64,000 bases of DNA from Picocystis sp. L7 (GCA_020975725.1 QXJR01000005.1:62001-126000), one strand, 5' to 3'; positions 12,631 to 24,839 are shown, counted from the stretch's first letter. Program-made: numbers and translations. The notes: a model not told the origin generated them from the letters alone.

Positions 12631-12754
12631 ACAGGGGAGGAGTGGGACAGACCAGGGAGGAGAGAGGGGACAGGCAAGGCAGCAGTGGGACAGGCAGGCA
12701 AGGCAGGAGAGGGACAGGCAGGCAAGACCAGGGAGTGGGACAGGCAAGTAAGCA
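12631..12754. repeat. GGGACAGGCA-type minisatellite
   Basis: Short imperfect tandem units built on GGGACAGGCA, with GGCAAGGCAG and ACCAGGGAG variants, run for about 124 bases just upstream of the likely start of the RING/PHD gene. The plus strand is almost free of T here. An in-frame translation reads through it (Gly/Gln/Arg-rich), so it could be part of an extended N terminus, but promoter or 5' UTR repeat is more likely. Confidence 0.7.
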
Positions 12755-12804
12755 GAGGCATTGGGTGGCAGGGAGTGTGGGACATCGTGTGGGGTTGGTC
12801 GGTG

Positions 12805-13920
12805 ATGTCACATCCACCACCACGTGCACATCACACCCGTGCTTTGTTCGACGCGTTGTACGATCGACTGGTGCTTCGTAGACAAGGTGCAGGCGTGTAC
12901 TTCGAATCTTGCCTCGGCGACACGTCCAAGCCATACACGGACGAAACCTGGGCACACCGGTCACACCTGGGTGCTTCGAACCCACCTGGTGCAACGCCCA
13001 CACCGCGCACCACCAGTGGCGTCGAAACAAGTGCGGAATTGGACACACATGCGAAGCACGGAGTGAAGGTGGACGAGGAGGTAACGAACTTCGAAACGAA
13101 ACAACCACCGACGATTCGGCGCGTTCGGACGTGGAACCCAAGGGTCGCTCCCAACGACCGGAACGAAGGAACGAAATCAAGACGAAAACGAATTAAAGAC
13201 GAGAAGGAACCCATCTTGCCTCGTCCTGGAGCGGATGAGGACGAAACGAGCCCGAAACCAGCCCGAGAAGAACACGAAGGTTCAGGTGCTCGAAGAGACT
13301 GCTGCAGCATCTGTTACCAACCGTTCCGACGTGGTGTGAAGTGGACCAAGCTGCCCACTTGTGGACATCGATTCCACGTGCCTTGCATCCAAAAGTGGGT
13401 GGAGGTGCAAAACACCTGCCCAACCTGTCGCGTGCGTGTCACCAAACTTCGAAACCGAGCCGTGCCAGATCGATCCTTGGCTGCACTGCTTCCCAACGCA
13501 GCCTACGAAGCATTGGTCTGCACTGCTTGTGGCAGTGGTGCAGACGAAGGGAGATTGCTGCTCTGCGACGGTTGCGATCGAGGCTGGCACATCTATTGCC
13601 TCGTGCCTCCCAAATCACAACTGCCGTCGGAAGAGGAAGCCTGGTTCTGTGACTCCTGCACCAGATTGCAAGCCGCCACGTCCACTGGAACCACGCGCGT
13701 GCCACAACACCAGCAAGCTGTTCCCTCCACCGCACCGCAGGAAGAGGCAGCGCGACTAACACACTCACTAAGGGGCAGGCGATCCACCAACCGCGGCCGC
13801 AGAAGCCAGCCGGGAAACCGTGGCAGAGGCAGGGGCCGGAGAGGAAGGCCTCCTGCTGGCGTGCTGGAGCTCCCCGTCCCTGGCGTTCTCTCTGAAGACC
13901 CGGATCTCAAAGTGTCCTGA
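12805..13920 (+). CDS. RING-H2 and PHD finger protein (PHRF1-like arrangement)
   Basis: With the ATG at 12805, 371 residues. Residues 166-209 form a RING-H2 finger (CCSICYQPF, then CGHRFHVPC and CPTC), the signature of an E2-binding ubiquitin ligase. Residues 238-285 form a C4HC3 PHD finger (CTACGSGADEG, LLLCDGCDRGWHIYC, WFCDSC), usually a reader of histone H3 tails. The order RING then PHD matches PHRF1-like proteins. The tail is Arg/Gly-rich (GNRGRGRGRRGRP) and could bind RNA or localise to the nucleus. No ATG lies between 12805 and the RING, but two in-frame ATGs (12442, 12559) lie upstream beyond the minisatellite. The central Lys/Glu region may be disordered. Substrates are unknown. Confidence 0.85.
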   Translation: MSHPPPRAHHTRALFDALYDRLVLRRQGAGVYFESCLGDTSKPYTDETWAHRSHLGASNPPGATPTPRTTSGVETSAELDTHAKHGVKVDEEVTNFETKQPPTIRRVRTWNPRVAPNDRNEGTKSRRKRIKDEKEPILPRPGADEDETSPKPAREEHEGSGARRDCCSICYQPFRRGVKWTKLPTCGHRFHVPCIQKWVEVQNTCPTCRVRVTKLRNRAVPDRSLAALLPNAAYEALVCTACGSGADEGRLLLCDGCDRGWHIYCLVPPKSQLPSEEEAWFCDSCTRLQAATSTGTTRVPQHQQAVPSTAPQEEAARLTHSLRGRRSTNRGRRSQPGNRGRGRGRRGRPPAGVLELPVPGVLSEDPDLKVS

Positions 13921-14012
13921 CGTTAGCGGCCACAAGAAACGCACGCAACTGGACACATACACGAAAGAGGTAAGCGCCGGATTCAACCCCTCAGACACCA
14001 CCATCACCAGGG

Positions 14013-15656
14013 ATGAGCATCAAGGAGGCCAATCTACGCTGTTGTTGTCTCGTACTCGAGCAAGCATTGGTAGAAGGTCGTGGAGATAGAGTGGGAGAGG
14101 CCGTGAAAAGCACGGCGGATGCTGTTCCACCTTCCTCTGATGGGGAGCTGGACGAGGTCTTCATGGACATGTTTCCGCTGCTGTGCCGGGCCGCAAAGCA
14201 GTGGTCCCCGACAGGGAACCAGACGAGACATCTTTTGGGACTTATCGCACGTAGGTCGAACCCTCGCGAAGTCCTCCTTTTGGCGTGTGAAGAGTTAGCC
14301 GATCTGCACTTGTTGAATCGAGGCGACTGCGAGCTTTCAATCACGTTGATGGGGTGTCTTTGTACTTGTATCGAGAGACACACCAGAGCCTTGGCTCACT
14401 CAATGAAGGCAGCACTCCAAGCCGTCATTGCATTGAACTTGACCGCATCTGAAATCCTGTCCCTCTCATCGTTGGATACTGTCGTGGCAGATTCGATTGC
14501 GCGGACCCTGCAAGAGGGGGCCAAGTCGACTGGTAGCATATGTACAATTCTTTGCCAGAGGGGTATGGGCAGCCAATGCACCCGTTCGAAAGCACTTGTA
14601 TGTATTGCTCTCATGGTGTCTCTTGCGACAACCGTTTTGCCCTTGCCATGGTCGGACGAAAGGAGCTTTGCATGCGAGTCCTTGCTGTTGCTCCTGTCTC
14701 GCGTCCTGTTTAGAGAAGGTCACAACGGCTGCTGGCCCAGAGACGCGGCTAAACTTGAGATGTATGTGGAACAATTCGTTGCCGATGATATGCACGAGGA
14801 GGTACACAGAGATCTTGTGCCTCAGGAAAGCGGCAGCGCTCTCAAGGGTGGCTTGCTTGCCCTCAAATACGTCAATGTAGTGCAAGCGGTCCATGCCCAC
14901 ACGCTTGGAGAAGATGGAGAAGACATTCTTTATCTATCTCATGATCTAGTTGGTTATGCTGAATATGCTGGCCCGGAGTGTTTGAGGAAAGCCTCCCGGT
15001 TGCTTGTAGAAGCTGCAAAAGGGACGCGCACACCATCCGCTGACCGCAAGATTAGTAGCTTCCACGTTGATTCAGCAGCGCTCCTTGGTACTTCAGACTA
15101 CAAACACATATTACTTTTTGTGCAAGCGTGGACTGCTGTAGTGAAGTGTTTGGCTTTCCAGCCAGAGCAAGATCTAAGAGAAAACTGCGCAGATTACCTG
15201 AGAGAATCAATCTGCAATCTGGAAGTGAAAGACCGTTTTCTTGTCCTACGCTGCATACTTTGCAAAGCGCATAAGTTCCACCCACTGTCTGTTACCTTTG
15301 TGATGTCCATCCTGCATGAGCAAGTGGTGAAGAATTTTCCTCTCGAGCCATTTCACTTTGACGCAGTACTTGGCTTGATTGCGACCTGGATTCAACCTAC
15401 AGAGGATGTCTGGACCGATTCAGATGACCTTGTTACTTTCAATGTGCCCGTTTGTGCAGCAGCCAACACCCTTTATTTCATGGTCAGGAAGGCCAGGGGC
15501 AGAAGCTTATCCAGTTATGATGCACAGAAGGCCAAATATTCTATCCTTCCACTGAAGGAAGTCTTGGACAGCAGTTCTAGAGAGACTATGCAGAATCTCG
15601 GGCCATTGCATCTGGCCGTTTCTGATATTTTGAATGCTGCTGCAGATGCTTCATAG
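14013..15656 (+). CDS. glomulin / ALF4-like helical-repeat protein
   Basis: A 547-residue, intronless frame that is almost entirely helical and Leu-rich, with a spacing like HEAT-type repeats. The NPREVLLLACEELADL stretch, a middle block around ALVCIALMVSLA and a C-terminal NTLYFMVRKARGRS followed by ILPLKEVLDSS resemble the ends of glomulin and plant ABERRANT LATERAL ROOT FORMATION 4. Proteins of that family bind the RBX1 RING of cullin ligases and block E2 access. Identification rests on visual resemblance only, so another HEAT-like protein remains possible. A GTAAGC...CAG pair at 13970-14010, just ahead of the ATG, could be a very short 5' UTR intron. It follows the RING/PHD gene by 92 bases on the same strand. 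Confidence 0.55.
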   Translation: MSIKEANLRCCCLVLEQALVEGRGDRVGEAVKSTADAVPPSSDGELDEVFMDMFPLLCRAAKQWSPTGNQTRHLLGLIARRSNPREVLLLACEELADLHLLNRGDCELSITLMGCLCTCIERHTRALAHSMKAALQAVIALNLTASEILSLSSLDTVVADSIARTLQEGAKSTGSICTILCQRGMGSQCTRSKALVCIALMVSLATTVLPLPWSDERSFACESLLLLLSRVLFREGHNGCWPRDAAKLEMYVEQFVADDMHEEVHRDLVPQESGSALKGGLLALKYVNVVQAVHAHTLGEDGEDILYLSHDLVGYAEYAGPECLRKASRLLVEAAKGTRTPSADRKISSFHVDSAALLGTSDYKHILLFVQAWTAVVKCLAFQPEQDLRENCADYLRESICNLEVKDRFLVLRCILCKAHKFHPLSVTFVMSILHEQVVKNFPLEPFHFDAVLGLIATWIQPTEDVWTDSDDLVTFNVPVCAAANTLYFMVRKARGRSLSSYDAQKAKYSILPLKEVLDSSSRETMQNLGPLHLAVSDILNAAADAS

Positions 15657-17157
15657 CACCATCCGCGTACCAGAGGTTCCCAGTGTGGGAAACTTGTTTG
15701 GTCTGGTATTCTTAGTTTCAAGTGGAAATTGAAAAGTCTGTGCCACCAGGACACACAGACAGCTTGACATGATGCCTTGCATTTCTAATGAAGAGTTTGC
15801 ATGCTAGTCCATCTTTGGATGGGCTCATCATCTGATGCATTGTCAGGCCCACTTTTTGCTTGGAACAAATCACCTCTCCCGTTTGTTAATAAATTGCCTG
15901 CATAATGTCACTTGCCTAGTTTTAGGCAGCTCCAATGCTTCATTGAAATGCTGGCAAGATAGTCCACCCAAGCATGCTGTTGCTGAGCATATTGGCAGTG
16001 AAATTGAGGGCGTCGTCCCCTTGGCAAGAAAATCTGCTTTTGAAACCGATTACTTTGCGTACTCAAGGGTTGGCGAACGTATCGTACAATTTTGTTAGCT
16101 CCATCGGGAACACTTCTATCAAACAGCTGGGCATGAATTTCCCAACCAACATGTTGTTCTTCAAACATAACAATAGCCCACCCCCTCTCCAGGCATTATA
16201 TTTGGTGCTGCTTCCAGGACTATATCGATTTGGGCACATGTGTGTTAGTTTGATGCAAAACAGCCGCCTGACTGTCCATTAACTGTCTTCCTGAATGTGA
16301 GAACTGATACGTGCCGTATTTGGGGCACAGTGAAGCACATGCAAATATACGAGAGTATGCAGGATTGATGCTACCTAATGCAGTCCTTCGGAATCGTCAC
16401 CGAGAGCATGCTTTCATTGAAGTGGAGATGCATTCTTTGGCTATGGAATCTTTTCGTTTGGTCTTTGGTTCGATATCTTCACTGTGGTGGTGCCGACTTG
16501 ATAGAGAAGGTTTGTAAACTGCCACGAGCCATGTGCGGAATGCTAATTTGGTGATCGCATCACGAGCGGGGGTTGGTATCCAGTTCGATCTGTTGAGCGG
16601 CTGTTTCAGCCGATGCAGTCAGACTGTAGCGCCTCATCAAATTACATTTCAAAGGCACAATTCCATTGAAACTTCCTATGTGGATTCCTGCAATCTTGCA
16701 GGAAACTGGCAGTACCCCAATTGTTAGTCCGTGGGATTTCTCTGTATCTGTTCTAAAGCTACACAGAAATCCTCACGCCAAGAAAGTGAAGCAAATCACT
16801 CACAATGATAAATGTATATGGAGAGAAGCCATTTCATTGTGGCTGCAAGTTGCTTGTCCAGAAAGAAACTACGAATGCCAAACGCAGTAGCACTTCCTGA
16901 ATGCGTAGCTGTACCATAAAACATTGGCAATACACCATCACCATCGATCGAGTAGGGAAAGTGTCGTTCCGACTATTTCACCTGAACTCTTTTCGTGACA
17001 CAAGACGTCTTCTGACGACAATCACTTGCAGCCCAATTCAATGTTCACATATACTCACCCAAACAAAATGGTTATAACAACTTGACATACGTGGCCGATC
17101 TCTTGCTTGGAAATATCTCAACATGGGTAGAAAAAATTTGCAACCTGTTTGAGAAAC
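15657..17157. other. convergent intergenic region, partly decayed
   Basis: Between the glomulin-like stop and the eIF2B-beta stop. The first 150 bases are probably 3' UTR. From 15,800 to 16,900 the DNA is AT-richer with only short open frames and no recognisable domain; it may be old repeat DNA. The last 200 bases before 17,157 probably include the eIF2B-beta 3' UTR. Confidence 0.45.
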
Positions 17158-18607
17158 TCAATCATAGTCGACTGGACTGTAAAACTCCTTCAATAACCTA
17201 TACACGTAGGTAGGGCTGATCCCCCCCGTGTCCGTGACAAAAAGAGACACCAGATGCGGAGGCACATAATCAAAGCCTGGGTTGGGTATTTGCAAGTTAT
17301 CATTTTTGTTGATCTGCAGGTCAGCAAGGGCATCGTATGCAATCAGAGAATCGGGCTCAAAGAAGTCATTCATGACCATGTTTGATTGCTGTGGGAAGAT
17401 AGGGGTGAGTTTGTGTAGACCTGTGAGCACAACAAACGGAACTGCATGTTTAGCAGCAGCCATGGCCAGCATTCTTGTGCCAACTGCAGCAATAATGCCG
17501 CCATTGGCAAGCACAGCATGGGCGCTCACAATCACCTTGTTGATTCTAGCCATCATGGCAAACACGGCACTGTCGGATATCAAGGTGGTTGGGATTCCAG
17601 CTTCAGCAAGATCTCGTGCAAGCTTATGACCGGTGAAGAGCGGAGCACCTTCTGCCACCACCAGCTGGAAACTCCTTTTTTTGCTTGCATCCAGAAGAAA
17701 TGACTCGACTGTACGCTGGCTTCCCATGGTGAGGATGGTCTCTTTCGCATGTATGTGCTCCCCTGCCTGTTCGGCAATCAAGGTCCTGAGACCCTCCAGC
17801 TCGTCCATCAGGTCGCTGATAGCTTCGATGACATTGTGCTTTAGTTTTCGTTCTCGTCTTGCTGAATCAATTTTTTCATCTGCGGAGGATCCCTTCGTTG
17901 CCACTTGGTCCAGCAAATTGTGAAGGGACACTAGCCTGGTCATTCTTTGCTTCTGGATTCCATCCCCCAGGCTCAACTCCTGCATTTGATTCTGCATACG
18001 TTCCGTGCTTGCTTCTCGTTTGATTCGATCCTTCCCTGCATCTTCGCTTACTCCTCCAGCTTCTTCCAGCACAGCAGCTGCTTCGTCTCGAATGATGTGC
18101 AGCACTCTTTTGGTGATGTTGCCAATGGACACCTCCAGTGGTGCAGATGATTGCAGCAGCGATCCTGCATGTCTCACCGCGTCGATCAACGTGGACTTGG
18201 AAGCACCTTTCTCGGAAGAGATCACCAGCCGCAGCACTTCTGCGGTCCGTTTGGCCACGGGTAAGGAACCGTGGATCTGCCTGTGACGAGGTGCGAACCA
18301 GCCCATCCACGTCGTTCCAATCGCAAGTGTGAGGAAGGTTGTCGGGACGAAGGGAATGGCAGAGACAGGTGTGATGTCAGAGAACGTTGTGCGCTCGTGC
18401 GATGCAAAACCCAAAAACCTTCCCGTGGCGTCGTGTTTCATCCATCCCAACGACTTGGGTTTCGTCTCTTGTTCGATGGATCGAAAGGACGTGAGATCCT
18501 GCAGGTGGATCGAATGGGTTTCGTTCGTACCTCCTCCTCAACTTCCTCGAGAACTGATCCAAAGCTGCAGCTGCACTGGGTGTGGTTGCGAAGGTGGTGG
18601 ACGCCAT
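17158..18607 (-). CDS. translation initiation factor eIF2B beta subunit
   Basis: Exon 1 is 18531-18607 and exon 2 is 17158-18280. The 250-base intron starts GTACGA and ends CAG. Joined, 399 residues. The splice restores the family pattern FSRKLRRRQIHGSLPVAKRT, which the unspliced exon 2 frame lacks. The N-terminal half is helical (TLIDAVRHAG, IGNITKRVLHIIRDEAAAVL). The C-terminal Rossmann-like half carries QLVVAEGAPLFTGHKLARDL, TTLISDSAVFAMMARINKVI, AHAVLANGGIIAAVGT, VPFVVLTGLHKLTP and the closing SPTYVYRLLKEFY. It is one of the regulatory alpha/beta/delta trio that senses phosphorylated eIF2-alpha inside the eIF2B exchange factor. It lies 8 kb from the eIF2-alpha gene. Confidence 0.95.
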
Positions 18608-18710
18608 CGTTCGACCACCGAACACGCGAAGGAAACGAATGGAACAAGGGAAGTGAAAATATTGCAAAATATGTATGGCTTAGTTAACCTGAGGTTTCTT
18701 CTCGTGGCGT

Positions 18711-19099
18711 GAGTCTCTCGCACTTCTCCAAGAGGGGGCCCTACTCCAGATTGGAAATACGCCCTTCGGGTCTCCCTTGAAGGTGATGCTCCCGCGACCG
18801 TTTGGTGTAGGATCCCGGACCTTGGAAAGAGTCAACCGATCGGTTACATCAACCTTTACTTCTTTAAAGAGCGTGGATGCATCTGCGCTGCACTACATCA
18901 TCCCCCCAACCGGGCAAGATTATTCGTACAATCACAACACTATCGCAACTTACTATCTCCCCTTTTAGAAGGTGGGTACCTTCCTTGTAGATCCATTCCC
19001 TTGACCGGTCTAGTCTTAAATCATCCTGTTGTAGCCAGTACGGGCACAATGATCCACCTTTCAAACTTCTCATGGTTGGAAGCTTAACCTTTTTTTACA
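18711..19099 (-). repeat. probable 3' LTR of copia element 0
   Basis: Just past the RNase H end of element 0 on the minus strand comes a purine run (GGGCGGGAGTG) typical of a polypurine tract, then TGTAAAAAAAGG, a plausible LTR start at 19099. The distal end near 18711 was set only by a CA and by the change to eIF2B-beta upstream DNA. No second copy exists in the window, so both bounds are inferred. Confidence 0.4.
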
Positions 19100-22000
19100 C
19101 TCCCGCCCAACAGAAGAAGTATCCACTGTTCACATCTGTCGTACACCAATGTTTTGCACTAGCTCATTGAACCTTTCAGGTCTCGAAACCTTTGTCGAGC
19201 TGTCTTCACACACGTTTTCTAAGGGGTAGTTCATGTATACTATCTCACCTCTTAGTCCACGCTCTCTGACAAAATGATGTCTCACATCAATATGCTTTGT
19301 CCTGCTCACATAGTTCAAATCCTTGGCCAAACGAAGTGCTGCTTGATTATCACAATATATGGGTAGTGGTTGTGATACTTTTTCCAAGCAACTCCACAAA
19401 CATGGTCCTTAGCAAGAGTGCATTCTTCACACATTCTGCAAGTGACATATATTTAGCTTTTGCGGTGCTTGTGGACTCTGCGGATTGTAGTTGACTTCTC
19501 CAATCAGTTATGCTCCCATTTACCATGAAGAGGTATCCTGTTCTTGATCGCTTTGTCTCTTTGTTTGTTGCGAAATCGGCGTCACAGTATCCTTCCAACG
19601 ATATTTCACTTGACCGATTTTGCTTTAGATCTCCAAGTACAATTCCAATGCTTTTGTCCCCTCCAAATAACGTAGCACTCCTTTTGTTACTAACCAATGT
19701 TGTTTGCTTGAGTTACTCATGTGTCTTGAGAGAACTCTAGCACCATGTCTAAGGTTCGGTCGTACCGTCGTGGTGAGGTAGAGTAACATCCCAACCAATT
19801 GCTAATAGCTTCTGGTGATGTCTGGGTCACAAACTTGTTGCAAATCACTCACGTCCTCACATATGGGTGCCTTTTTCTCTTTTGCATCACTCATTCCATA
19901 TGTCTCTACCATTCTCTCAACCTTGAATGGTTCAGTGAGTTGTAATATTCTTTAGCTTCGGTCTTGTTTCGCTTGCTTTCCAAAGAAGGTGTCGATCTCA
20001 CTCTTCGATCCAACTTTGAATCTCTTGCAAATTCTCTTCAACTCTTGCATAGGATCTTGGTAACTTGATGCCAATAGTATGTCGTCCACATAGAAACAAA
20101 CAAAACAAACTTCATCTTCTTTCTTGCAAATGAGCAAAGTCTCATCCACACTTACGCATATGCACTCCAAGTCATTAGACAAGAATGATATGAGCTCCTT
20201 GTTTCATTCTCTCGGCGCTTGTTTTAATCCATAGAGGCCCTTCTCTATATTGTAAACTGTTCGTGGCTCTTCTTAGATACCTTCCGGAATATCCAAGTAT
20301 ACCTCTTCTCTAACGTTTGCACGTAGAAAAGCTGCCTCTTTATCCAATTGTTGTATGTCATAGTCTTTTATCGCGGCCACAGTCAAGAAAAGGCGTATTG
20401 CTGGCTTCGAGACAACCGGAGAAAAAATATCCGTGTAGTCTATGCCTTCACGTTGCTGATAGCCTTTCACAACTAACCTTGCCTTGTACCTTTCAAACGT
20501 TCGCAAGTCCGTCTCTTTTTACCTTGAAGATCCACTTCGTTTGCAACGGTTTTCTACCTTGGGGCAACCTTGAAACTTCGCATGTTTCATTTGCCAATAG
20601 TGCTCGTTTCTCGTCTTCAATTGCATCTTTCCACATGGACTTCGCGGGCCGTTCCATCGTTGCATGATAACCTGAAAATTCATCGGATAGAATCATGGCC
20701 TTAGCATTAAGTTCCTTGCTTGCCATGTGTTTGAAGTCCAAGGTTTTCCTCTCTCTCAAGTTGTATACGCTTGTTGGCTCGTTCACTGTTTCATCCTTAT
20801 TTGCTTCAACATTGTCGTCTTCGATTGCTTGACTTTGATCTCCCTCAGTCTCTCTATGAGGATCCAGGTTTTCATCCAATTGTTGAACGGTCTCGCTATC
20901 CATAGTAGTCTTCACAGTTGTTTCACTTGGTGTTGCTGCTAGATAACTACCTTCGTCATGACTGGGTTGAGAAATGATTCCGGGTTCCATCAGTAGCTCG
21001 GGCACCGTTCCACTCTTTAGGCTGTCATCCATCTTGCCCGCTTGGTCTTCTAGGAACACCGAAGTGCGCGATCTCAACACATTCATCTTCACTAGAAAAC
21101 GATAAGTGGTGCTGTTAGCATATCCAACAAAGATTGCGGGTTCCGCCCGTGGTCCAAGTTTCCCAACTTGCCGGTCTCGTGGTACATGCACGAGAGCTTT
21201 GCATCCCCAACGTTTGAGTTGTTTGTAGTTGGGATGCTTTCTAGCCAATGGCTCTAGTGAGCTCTTGCTTTGTTTTCCATTTATGTTGCATGGCTTCAAG
21301 TTTCTCATGTAGTTGACGGTCCACATAGCTTCTCCCCAAAGAACGGCAGGTAGTAGGGTGTCTTCAAGGAAAGCTCTAGTTCCTTCTATAAACGTGTGAT
21401 TGAGTCATTCCACTTGATCACTTAGTTGTGGCTCGTAACCTGTCGTCTTCTCGTGATTAATCCCTTTTTCGCTCAACCAAATTCTCATATTCTCTTGTAG
21501 AAACTCTTTGCCATAATCGGTCCGTATGCATTTCACATGTTCTCCGGACAATTGTTCCAGCCAAGTGATTGCTTGCTTTGCTGCATCTGTAGCTTGACCC
21601 TTGTTTAGGAGTAGTGTGACAAGACTAAACTTCGTTGCGGCGTCCACCGCTACAAGTGCATATGTTTGTCCTCCAACGGCCTCCGGTGTGACTGGTCCCA
21701 TCAAATCCATTGAAATCCTATTCAATGGTTTCTTCAATGTCGCATCATGTGCATACACTTTACGGCTTAGTTTTGCTTTGACACATGCTTCACACGATTT
21801 CATGTCATCCGGCAGTCCAATTTGTTTCAATGTGTTCGAACTTGCATGGCACAATCGTTTATGCCATAGATCCGCCCCCGCTTGTAAGGCATGCACACCG
21901 TCCGTGTGTGTGTGCAACTCCACGATGTCTTGGTCTGGTTGAAGTACGCAAGTTCCATCACTCCTCATAACTATGTTAGCTACCTTGTTGCGACCCATCT

Positions 22001-22377
22001 TTGTTGCGGTGATCAAGTTGTATGCCATGTTCGGAACATACAACACGTTTGAAAGTTTAATCTTCATCTTACAATCTTGAGCGTCACGTTTCCTTTACCT
22101 ACAATGGCCGTGCTCCGACCATCGGCCACCATAATCTGACCGCTTGCTCGTTCCAAAGTTCCCTCGTCGAACTTCTGTAGGTCTCCTATCATATGATCGG
22201 ATGCTCCATTATCGAGTATCCAGTAATTTACGCTTGGACTGCTTTCAATTGTTACTCGCATACTCCGACCTTGCTTGTCGGTCTCGGTACCTTGTCGGCA
22301 ATAACGGGCCATATGTCCTTGCTTACCGCACTTATAGCACTTGCCATTGAATTTCCTTTTCTTTTCCTTGGCGTGCC
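18711..22377 (-). mobile_element. copia retrotransposon remnant, element 0
   Basis: A minus-strand Ty1/copia pol lies between a likely 3' LTR and the younger copia cluster. Parts from high to low coordinate: gag zinc knuckle (CYKCGKQGHMARYC), protease (ILDNGASDHM), integrase zinc region and core (WHKRLCHAS, CEACVKAKL, CIRTDYGKEF), integrase C-terminal region, reverse transcriptase (FYVDDILLAS) and RNase H (YCDNQAALRLAKDLNY). It differs clearly from the family at 22.4-31.8 kb. It is broken many times, about half a dozen or more, and its 5' part ends at the neighbouring LTR, so it is the oldest copia copy here. Confidence 0.85.
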
Positions 22378-22672
22378 TGTAAGAAGCAGGGCGTTGACTT
22401 TGGATACGTTCGTGGGTTGCCACCTTCGTAGTTCTGTACTACATGCAAGAATGAGTGGTGAGTATCCCCACTCAATGGCGGCTTCATCGACCGCAGAGGA
22501 CCTCTCAGTAAACCGGGATCCCTCCTCGTCGGTATCGAACACTGCAGGAATGGGCATCGCCCTTCGAGGACCCACAGGGGCCCCATACTCCTCGAAGGTA
22601 CTCGACCGAAACTCGGTCGTGGTCCCTAAGGGATTCGACCTCCCAGGGACCAGGGCTTGAGCAGCCTCAACA
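22378..22672 (-). repeat. LTR A (copia family 1)
   Basis: A 295-base LTR, TGTTGAGG...CTTACA when read on the minus strand, at the 3' end of the minus-strand copy A. It matches LTRs B, C and D over its full length. It shares four diagnostic bases with LTR C against LTRs B and D. Confidence 0.95.
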
Positions 22673-24839
22673 CTCTCCCCTGCTCATGGCCTGGTATTCC
22701 AACAAGCCCAATGTCTTCAATGCAGCTTGCAACTTGGTGGGCCCCAGGGCCTTGGTCAGGAAATCGGCCAGCTGATCATTTGTGCTGATGTACTGGAATT
22801 TCAGCTCTCCCCGACTCACGCGGTTCCGCACAAAATGATGTGCGATGTCGACGTGTTTCGTACGGGACACCGTCAGAGCGTTCTTCGTCAAGTTCACAGC
22901 ACCTTGATTGTCACAATGAATGGTGATGCATTGGGCCCCAAATCCAATATCATTCAACACCTTTCTCAGGTACAACGCTTCTTTTGCTGCAGAAGCAGCA
23001 GCCATATACTCGGCCTCCGTCGTGGACACGGCAACTGTTTTCTGCAATTTTGTCTGCCAGGAAACCAAACTGCCGTGCAAAGTGAACACGTAGCCAGTTG
23101 TGCTACGTCTGGTTTCTTCACATCCTCCGTAATTGGCATCACAATAGCCTTCCAGCAAACTTGGGGAGCTGTCACCCAGCAAGATACCAACTGCCTTTGT
23201 GCCATTCAGGTATTTCAGGACCCTCTTGGCCACGGCCACGTGATTGGTGGTTGGTGCAGAGACATAGCGGGCCAGACGATTGGTCACATAAGCTATGTCT
23301 GGTCTTGTGGACACTGCCAAGTATATCAGGCACCCAACCAATTCCTGGTATGGGAAGTTGGATTCTGTCGCTGATGCATCTGAGGTCCATTTTGTTCCAG
23401 GTTCCAATGGCGTAGAGACACTGTAGCAATCTGCCATTCTGAACCTTTCCAGCACGTTGTTCACGTAGGTCTCTTGACTGAGGAAAACCGTTTTTCCAGT
23501 TCGATCACGTTCCATTTTAATTCCTAGAAAGTGATCCGTGGGCCCGAGGTCTCTGCCTTCAAAGGTGGTCAGCAAGGATTGCTTGACATTTTCCACTTTT
23601 GATCTGCCATTTCCACAAAGCAACAGGTCATCGACGTAGACCATCAGCAACACGTCTTCACCCACGTATAAGCCCGGATCTGCAGTGGAGCATCTGAATC
23701 CAAGCTTTTCCAAAACATCCGTGAGTTTGATGTGCCAGGCACGTGGGGCTTGTTTAAGACCATACAGGGTCTTTTTCAATTTCCAAACTTTGCCATCCAC
23801 CTGAAAACCAGGGGGCATATCCATGTAGATTTCTTCGTCGAGATCACCGTTGAGGAAAGCCGTTTTGATGTCAATGTTCTCGACTTCCCAGTCTCGTTTA
23901 GCAGCCAAGGTCCACAATAAACGTAGAGTGCTCTGTTTTGCCACCGGTGCAAACGTTTCACCAAAATCAATTCCAGCCACCTGTTTGAATCCTTTGGCAA
24001 CCAGGCGAGCCTTGAAGCGTTGGATGTTCCCATCTTGGTCGTATTTCACCTTGAAGACCCACTTGCAAGGCAGAGTCTTCATCTCAGGTGTTCGGTCCAC
24101 CACATCAAAAACATCCTGCTCGCTCAAACTGGATACTTCTTCCTGCAAGGCTAGTTTCCAATCATCGTGCTGGGGGCTACCTAAAGCCTCATCCAAGGTC
24201 AAAGGTTCTGTCAAGCAGGCATTTGCAGTCCAATATGGCGGTGGTGGACGACGTTCACGAAGTGGGTAGCGCCTTTCTTCAGCAGCGGTATTGCTGATAT
24301 TTTCTAAATCTTCCATTCCCTCGGTTGTTTCGTGCTCTGGTAATTCCACATTTTCAATTGTACTGTTCTGCCTCTCCCCCAACGAAACAGTTTCCAATGT
24401 TTCGGACGCGGTAGGCATAGGCGTTATGTCTTCCTAAGTGTCATCTGGCGATGTTGTAGGTTTCTCTGCCACACCAAGAAAAGTGACGTTTCTGGACAGT
24501 ACCAATTTTTCACCAAACCAAATACGGTACGTGTCTTTTGTTCCAGGCTCGAATCCAACGAAATGACCAAGCTTACTTTTTGCATCCAACTTTCCAGTGG
24601 TCTCAGTTGGATTCTTCAGCACATAACACGTTTCACCAAATATGTGCATATTGGAAACATCCGGTTTGTGACCAAAAACTGCTTCGTAGGGTGTACGGCC
24701 ATGAGGTTTGCAAGGCACACGGTTTCTGACAAGAGCACAATATTCCACGGCAAAGTTCCAAAAACGTTTGTCCAGACCACCATCCAAGAGCACTGCGCGC
24801 ACTTTTTCCAGAATTGTCCTGTTATATCGTTCTGCGTTT
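22378..24839 (-). mobile_element. copia family 1, copy A (partial, minus strand)
   Basis: Parts present: the C-terminal half of integrase, reverse transcriptase (MVYVDDLLLC), RNase H and the 3' LTR, with the same purine-rich tract before the LTR as copy B. No gag, protease or 5' LTR is seen; its upper edge directly meets the 5' LTR of copy B. It is very similar to the partial copy at 29.3-31.5 kb. Broken: incomplete, with about one further break. Young, since it is close to copy B throughout. Confidence 0.93.

Noticed and set aside
13970-14010. 41-base intron joining the RING/PHD region to the glomulin-like start
   Set aside because: It has GTAAGC and CAG ends but is shorter than every other intron seen here (88 bases or more); the ATG at 14013 needs no splice.
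22727-23374. Plus-strand 215-codon frame, repeated as antisense frames in the other copia copies
   Set aside because: Antisense shadow of RNase H/RT; its repetition follows only from the copia copies being repeated.
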